Below the pieces are notes generated by a model. The model was given only the letters and a program-made list of their open reading frames with translations. It did not search any database and was not told the DNA's origin. The position numbers were made by a program, and so were the translations under genes. Positions 6,721 to 9,862 of a DNA stretch of 9,862 nucleotides are shown here, one piece after another (the stretch's first letter is position 1; every line of letters begins with the position of its first letter). The stretch comes from Planctomycetaceae bacterium UBA4655. Lineage in GTDB: Bacteria; Planctomycetota; Planctomycetia; Pirellulales; UBA1268. The DNA lies in contig DHLZ01000212.1 of assembly GCA_002405515.1 (NCBI GenBank), positions 1 through 9,862 of the forward strand, written 5' to 3'.

Positions 6721-7293
6721 TCAGTACCGCAAGCCATTCTTGCGGATGTGGACGATCGGGCCGTCATCGCCAGCCGTCGGCAGACTCATACCAGCCGTCG
6801 GCAGACTCATACAGCCGGCCGACCGGACAACCGCGACCACGATTCGATGATCCGTGACCGTGACGTCGCCCGCCGCGACGCACTCGAGCCATGCCGAGCC
6901 GGGGCCGAGGATCGCCGCACCGCACGGAGCGCGTTCGACGGCAAGGCCATCGAACGGGTCGTACCGCCCTTCACCCTGACCGGCCTGGCCGTCCTTGGCC
7001 GGCGTGGCGGGCCGACCGAACCGCCCCACCATGCCCCGCTGCCCCTCGGCGAGCAGGTTCACGACGAACGGAGTTCCCGCCGCGATCGCCGCCGCCAGCC
7101 CACGGGATGGCGCCACGGCGAGGCTGATCGAAGGCGGTTCGAAACCGGCCTGCATGACCCAGCTGGCGAGCATGCCCCGGTCGCCGCCGCCGTCCGGATC
7201 GAGCCACGTGACGACGAACAGACCGCTCGGAATCCGTCCCAGAACGGCGGCGATTTCCTCGACTGAACCCCGAACCTTCGATTCCTGAGACAT
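6721..7293 (-). CDS. flavin-reductase-like FMN-binding domain protein
   Basis: A 190-residue single-domain protein of the flavin-reductase-like (split-barrel, FMN-binding) superfamily. The segment VLGRIPSGLFVVTW (17-30), then RGMLASWVMQAGFEPPSISLAV (39-60), SRGLAAAI and TPFVVNLLAEGQ (74-85), closely resembles the flavin-reductase module at the C-terminus of cyanobacterial flavodiiron proteins. The end, VHIRKNGLRY, also recalls that module's terminal HHRKSG-type motif. It likely binds FMN and reduces flavin with NAD(P)H or passes electrons to a partner; the partner is unknown, and no flavodiiron or rubredoxin gene is nearby. Residues 162-168 and 169-175 are an identical MSLPTAG pair from a 21-bp tandem duplication. 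The gene reads toward the sugar operon with an 80-bp gap containing a likely promoter, so co-regulation is uncertain. The ribosome-binding site is weak (GAAAG). Confidence 0.85.
   Translation of the reverse strand: MSQESKVRGSVEEIAAVLGRIPSGLFVVTWLDPDGGGDRGMLASWVMQAGFEPPSISLAVAPSRGLAAAIAAGTPFVVNLLAEGQRGMVGRFGRPATPAKDGQAGQGEGRYDPFDGLAVERAPCGAAILGPGSAWLECVAAGDVTVTDHRIVVAVVRSAGCMSLPTAGMSLPTAGDDGPIVHIRKNGLRY
6770..6811. repeat. exact 21-bp tandem duplication within the flavin-reductase-like gene
   Basis: Two adjacent identical 21-bp units (6770-6790 and 6791-6811) each begin CCAGCCGTCGGCAGACTCAT and end with A. The length is a multiple of three, so the frame is kept and seven residues (MSLPTAG) are doubled. 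Perfect identity suggests a recent slippage event. Confidence 0.95.
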
Positions 7294-7314
7294 CGATTTC
7301 TTTCGCGAAGGTTC
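7272..7314 (-). promoter_or_regulatory. 9-bp inverted repeat bracketing the start codon of the flavin-reductase-like gene
   Basis: CGAAGGTTC and GAACCTTCG form perfect 9-bp arms (7306-7314 and 7272-7280) around a 25-nt loop that contains the presumed ribosome-binding region and the ATG at 7293. In mRNA this would place the start codon in a hairpin loop. Chance occurrence in 10 kb is possible; no function is shown. Confidence 0.35.
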
Positions 7315-7547
7315 CTGGATTCATCACGAATGGTCATTCTTGACGAAAGCCGGCGATCCCCGCAGACCTCCCAGACACCCCCGCCTCGTCCGAAAAACTC
7401 CGGCCGGCCGACGAGGGCACCGCAGAGCTTCGGTTTTTAGCGGCCGGCTGCCGATCAGTCTGTGGACGACCTGCGGACGTCCCTAGAGTGTCTCACCGCA
7501 CGAAACGGATGACAAGCCACCGGATTTCGATCGACCTCGAACCAGCC
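7294..7547. other. divergent intergenic region with palindromes, no gene seen
   Basis: 254 bp between the minus-strand flavin-reductase-like gene and the plus-strand DUF1207-like gene, so it must hold promoters for both, although I find no convincing -35/-10 pair. It holds a perfect GAATG-GT-CATTC palindrome (7328-7339, 35 bp before the flavin-reductase-like start), a 7-bp CCTCGTC/GACGAGG stem (7384-7390 with 7410-7416), two CGGCCGGC copies (7401-7408 and 7441-7448), and AAAAA and TTTTT runs. No open frame looks like protein. Confidence 0.6.
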
Positions 7548-8537
7548 ATGACCACTTCGAGACGGCGAGCGGCGATCCTCCTGTCGATCGCGGTGGCGGG
7601 AGCATGGGCCGCGTCGGCGGCGGCACAGCAACCGTTGTCGGACCTGCCCTCGGTGAACCGTGGCCCGGTCGTCCTCGACGTGCCGTACGACGAAGCGGCT
7701 CCGAATTCGCAGTCGCTCACGAGCGACGGCTTTCCCCGCGTCCTGGACGACCTCTGGGCCTCGCGGCCATGGTTTTGGCAGATCCTGCCGAACAACCTCA
7801 TCTACTCGAGCTATCTCGCCGGGCCGAAGGAACCTCGCATCGGATCGGTGATGTACGAGGACAACGTCGACGGAACGCTCTGGGACACGACGCTCGGCGG
7901 CCGGGCCTCGATCCTGCGGTACGGATCCGACGCGACGGTTCATCCGCAGGGATTCGAGGTTCAGGTCGAGGGCGCCGCGTTCGTGAGGCTCGACCCGGAG
8001 GATGAACGCGACATGCGGAGCAACGACTTTCGCTTCGGCGTGCCGCTGGTCTACGGGATCGGACGTTGGCAGTACAAGCTCGCCTACTACCACAACAGCG
8101 CACACCTCGGCGACGAATACATGCTCAAGTATCCGCCGCCCATCGGCTACACGCGGATCAACTACGTCCGCGACTGCATCGTGCTCGGCGCGAGCTGGTA
8201 TCCGCTCGACTGGATGCGGCTCTACGGCGAGGCCGGCTACGCCTTCTACAACGCCGGCGGCTCCGAGCCCTGGGAATTCCAGTTCGGAACGGAACTCATC
8301 CGGGCGAGGCCCACCGGGATCCTCGGGGCTCCGTTCCTGGCGGTGAACGGCATGCTCCGCGAGGAGCTCAATTTCGGGGGCAACGTCTGCACCCAGGCCG
8401 GCTGGGCATGGCGGGGCGACCGCAGCGAGAAGCTTTTCCGGATCGGCGTCGAGTATCTTTACGGGTCCGATCCGCAGTATGAGTTCGCGTTCCTCAGACA
8501 GAACCGCTTCGGCTTCGGGATGTGGTACGACTTCTGA
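7548..8537 (+). CDS. exported DUF1207-like protein, probable outer-membrane-associated beta-rich protein
   Basis: 329 residues, function unknown. The start at 7548 gives a textbook signal peptide: MTTSRRR, hydrophobic AAILLSIAVAGAWAASAAA, and cleavage likely after AAA (about residue 26) before QQPL. An upstream in-frame ATG at 7488 would add 20 residues ahead of the signal. The mature part contains FWQILPNNLIYSSYLAGPKEPRIGS, then GRASILRYG and a long alternation of aromatic and polar residues, ending in FGFGMWYDF. The YxSYLAGPKEPR segment and overall layout match proteins annotated DUF1207 in planctomycetes. The terminal Phe and aromatic-rich beta strands are typical of outer-membrane barrels or surface-associated beta proteins, which is an inference. 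No Shine-Dalgarno site is visible. tsaD begins 20 bp downstream, so the two may be co-transcribed. Confidence 0.8.
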   Translation: MTTSRRRAAILLSIAVAGAWAASAAAQQPLSDLPSVNRGPVVLDVPYDEAAPNSQSLTSDGFPRVLDDLWASRPWFWQILPNNLIYSSYLAGPKEPRIGSVMYEDNVDGTLWDTTLGGRASILRYGSDATVHPQGFEVQVEGAAFVRLDPEDERDMRSNDFRFGVPLVYGIGRWQYKLAYYHNSAHLGDEYMLKYPPPIGYTRINYVRDCIVLGASWYPLDWMRLYGEAGYAFYNAGGSEPWEFQFGTELIRARPTGILGAPFLAVNGMLREELNFGGNVCTQAGWAWRGDRSEKLFRIGVEYLYGSDPQYEFAFLRQNRFGFGMWYDF

Positions 8538-8557
8538 CCGTCCTTGAAGCTTCCGAC

Positions 8558-9586
8558 GTGCCTCTGCTGGCGATCGAAACGACCTGCGACGAGACGGCGG
8601 CGGCGGTGATCGACCGCTCGCGGACCGTGCTCTCGAGCGTGGTGGCGAGCCAGGAGGCGATCCACGCCCGCTGGCGGGGCGTCGTCCCGGAAGTCGCGTC
8701 ACGGGCCCACGTGGAGCGGATCATCCCCGTGATCGAAGAGGCGATCCGGCGGTCGGGGCTCGAGATTCGGGCGATCGAGGCCGTGGCGGTGGCAGTCACG
8801 CCCGGCCTCGTGGGCTCGTTGCTCGTCGGGCTTTCGGCCGCCAAGGCGATCGCCGCCGCCCGATCGATCCCGATCGTCGGCTACGACCACATCGCCGCCC
8901 ACCTCTACGCCTGCCGCGTTGCGCACCGGGACCGAATGCGGTATCCCTGCGTCGGGCTCGTCGCCAGCGGGGGCCACACGTCGCTCTTCCACGTCCGCGG
9001 CCCCATCGACCTCGTGCGGCTCGGCGGCACGATCGACGACGCCGCGGGAGAGGCGTTCGACAAGGCCTCCAGCCTCCTGGGGCTCGGCTACCCGGGCGGG
9101 CCTGCGATCGAGCGTGCCGCCATCGGCGGCGACCCGCGGGCATTCCGGCTGCCGCGACCATTGTCGGCCGACACCGACACGCTCGACATGAGCTTCAGCG
9201 GACTCAAGACCGCCCTGCGGTATCTCGTGCGGCCGCCTCATGCGGCGGAAGGCCCTCCACCGTCAGGGCAACGGCTTGCGGACCTCGCCGCCTCGTTCGA
9301 ACAGGCGGCCGTCGACACGATCCTCGCGAAGGTGAGGCTCGCGGTCGAACGCACCGGATGCGATCTCATCGCGATCGGAGGAGGCGTGGCTGCCAACGCC
9401 CGCCTGCGGGCCGCCGTCGAAGCCCTTGGCGCCGAACTCGGCCTCGAGGTGCTCGTGCCCCCGCTCTCCCTCTGCACCGACAACGCCGCGATGGGCGCGA
9501 TCGCGTGGGAGCGGCTCGAACGCGGCGAGGACGACGGCCTCTCGCTCGACGTGCGTGCCGGCACCGACCGCAAGCAGCGGCCGTGA
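8558..9586 (+). CDS. tsaD: tRNA N6-adenosine threonylcarbamoyltransferase
   Basis: TsaD transfers the threonylcarbamoyl group from threonylcarbamoyl-AMP to adenosine 37 of ANN-decoding tRNAs (t6A), in a cytosolic complex with TsaB and TsaE. From the GTG at 8558 the product is 342 residues, close to the 337 of E. coli, and starts MPLLAIETTCDET as the family does. The GTG at 8522 would add 12 residues and overlap the previous gene. Visible family motifs: GVVPEVASRAHVE (41-53); the metal-binding pair H111 and H115 in DHIAAHLYA; ASGGHT (136-141); DDAAGEAFDKAS followed by GYPGGPAIE (160-185); SFSGLKTA (212-219); GGGVAAN (274-280); and the third metal ligand D308 in CTDNAAMGA. All expected ligands are present, so the enzyme should be active. 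The ribosome-binding site is weak. Confidence 0.96.
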   Translation: MPLLAIETTCDETAAAVIDRSRTVLSSVVASQEAIHARWRGVVPEVASRAHVERIIPVIEEAIRRSGLEIRAIEAVAVAVTPGLVGSLLVGLSAAKAIAAARSIPIVGYDHIAAHLYACRVAHRDRMRYPCVGLVASGGHTSLFHVRGPIDLVRLGGTIDDAAGEAFDKASSLLGLGYPGGPAIERAAIGGDPRAFRLPRPLSADTDTLDMSFSGLKTALRYLVRPPHAAEGPPPSGQRLADLAASFEQAAVDTILAKVRLAVERTGCDLIAIGGGVAANARLRAAVEALGAELGLEVLVPPLSLCTDNAAMGAIAWERLERGEDDGLSLDVRAGTDRKQRP

Positions 9587-9700
9587 TGCGAACACCCGGG
9601 CGCGCCACCGCCTCGGTTCGCGTGTCGGCACACCGCTCCGTCGGCTCGGCATCAACGGGCCTTCGTGCAGCGACGTGCACGCAGGCACTTCGATGCTGAA

Positions 9701-9770
9701 CGCCGGGGGCGGACGTCGAGGAGCATCAGGCGTATCCTCGCCGTAGCGACGAGGCGTCTGCCCCCCGGCG
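9701..9770. repeat. large stem-loop element downstream of tsaD
   Basis: Arms 9701-9715 (CGCCGGGGGCGGACG) and 9755-9770 (CGTCTGCCCCCCGGCG) pair along their length with one bulge and one G-U position. The 39-nt loop holds a second perfect stem, CGAGGA/TCCTCG (9717-9722 with 9735-9740). No T tract follows on either strand, so it is not a classical intrinsic terminator; it may stop transcription by another route, stabilise the tsaD mRNA end, or be a structured leader or small RNA. Confidence 0.6.
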
Positions 9771-9820
9771 GCAATGCGGTCTCGCTCGGGAGGATTCTCG
9801 ACCGGGCATCCATCTGCGGG

Positions 9821-9849
9821 GCTGCGTCAACCTGCAGTGCTGCGTCAAC
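9821..9849. repeat. 11-bp direct repeat
   Basis: GCTGCGTCAAC occurs at 9821-9831 and again at 9839-9849, an 18-bp period. It is enclosed by GGGGC (9818-9822) and GCCCC (9850-9854). The spacing is close to two helical turns, which would suit a paired operator, but an in-frame coding repeat (18 is divisible by three) is equally possible. Confidence 0.55.
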
Positions 9850-9862
9850 GCCCCTCTCGGCT
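9848..9862 (-). repeat. partial third copy of the dispersed repeat, cut by the window end
   Basis: The last 15 bases reverse-complement to AGCCGAGAGGGGCGT, identical to 2674-2688. Continuing inward, TTGAC here matches CGAC-type sequence there with one substitution (19 bp, 18 identical). The rest of the unit would lie beyond the window. Confidence 0.55.

Larger units (their letters stand above)
9587..9862. other. 3' intergenic stretch with no supported gene
   Basis: 276 bp to the window end. The small open frames here (for example 9586-9699 plus, and an edge-open minus frame from 9861 down to 9655) have no recognisable content. What is visible is structure: the inverted repeat at 9701-9770, an 11-bp direct repeat at 9821-9849, and the apparent edge of a dispersed repeat at 9848-9862. 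A coding region may begin or end beyond the edge. Confidence 0.6.

Noticed and set aside
6641..6721. Longer start for the binding protein at the ATG at 6721, overlapping the upstream stop
   Set aside because: It would place 27 polar residues before a good lipoprotein signal and ignore the AAGGAA site in front of the ATG at 6640.
4388..6850. 820-codon open frame on the plus strand, antisense to the permease and binding-protein genes
   Set aside because: The translation is Arg/Asp/His/Pro-rich with no domain character, and the minus strand holds three clear family matches. Long antisense frames are expected in high-GC coding DNA.
5483..7293. A linked sugar-uptake and redox system as a new functional unit
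   Set aside because: The flavin-reductase-like gene is separated from the importer by an 80-bp gap with its own probable promoter, and nothing in either links their functions; adjacency alone is not enough.
7488..7547. Upstream ATG starts (7488, 7509) for the DUF1207-like gene
   Set aside because: They push the signal peptide 13-20 residues inward; the ATG at 7548 yields a normal signal peptide. Still possible, because no ribosome-binding site decides it.
8522..8557. Longer GTG start for tsaD inside the DUF1207-like gene
   Set aside because: It adds 12 residues not seen in the family; the GTG at 8558 gives the standard N-terminus directly before LAIETTCDET.
9586..9699. 37-codon frame overlapping the tsaD stop (ATG at 9586)
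   Set aside because: Ser/Arg/Ala-rich with no ribosome-binding site and no recognisable feature; more likely non-coding.
9774..9862. Possible gene start at the ATG at 9774 running off the window
   Set aside because: The translation (MRSRSGGFSTGHPSAG...) has no family character, and the preceding CCCCCCGGCGGC is part of a stem, not a ribosome-binding site. Undecidable without more sequence.

Overview
The window is a high-GC, gene-dense bacterial chromosome segment. Several traits suggest a Planctomycetota (Pirellulales-like) genome: a Gly/Met-rich protein ending in a CWVAREVYG 'CFI-box'-like domain, a secreted protein of DUF1207 type, weak or absent Shine-Dalgarno sites before several genes, and short intergenic repeats. 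This assignment is inferred from family recognition; the window has no rRNA or other phylogenetic marker that I could compare.

Layout. (1) Positions 1-2642, plus strand, form a tightly packed set: the 3' end of a CFI-box-type protein, ispD (MEP isoprenoid pathway), tyrS (tyrosyl-tRNA synthetase) and a 109-residue secreted protein of unknown function. They are joined by overlaps or a short gap. (2) Positions 2643-2828 hold a near-perfect 27-bp inverted repeat that flanks a hairpin, where the plus-strand set meets a minus-strand operon tail to tail. One repeat arm encodes the extra C-terminal tail of the ABC ATPase. (3) Positions 2763-6640, minus strand, are a complete CUT2-type (ribose/xylose-like) sugar ABC importer: lipoprotein binding protein, then permease, then tandem-NBD ATPase, with a plausible promoter just upstream. 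(4) Positions 6721-7293, minus strand, encode a stand-alone flavin-reductase-like domain with an exact in-frame 21-bp tandem duplication near its end. (5) Positions 7294-7547 are a divergent intergenic region rich in palindromes. (6) Positions 7548-9586, plus strand, carry the DUF1207-like exported protein and tsaD (tRNA t6A synthesis). (7) Positions 9587-9862 hold no gene I can support. They contain a strong structured inverted repeat, a short direct repeat, and at the window edge what looks like the start of another copy of the 2658-2684 repeat.

The genes serve housekeeping (isoprenoid precursors, two tRNA-related functions) and sugar uptake. I see no defence system, CRISPR array, transposase, prophage or biosynthetic cluster. 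The most interesting signals are small: the dispersed inverted repeat that has become part of a coding region, the fresh 21-bp duplication, a nine-G tract in a ribosome-binding region, and the structured element after tsaD.
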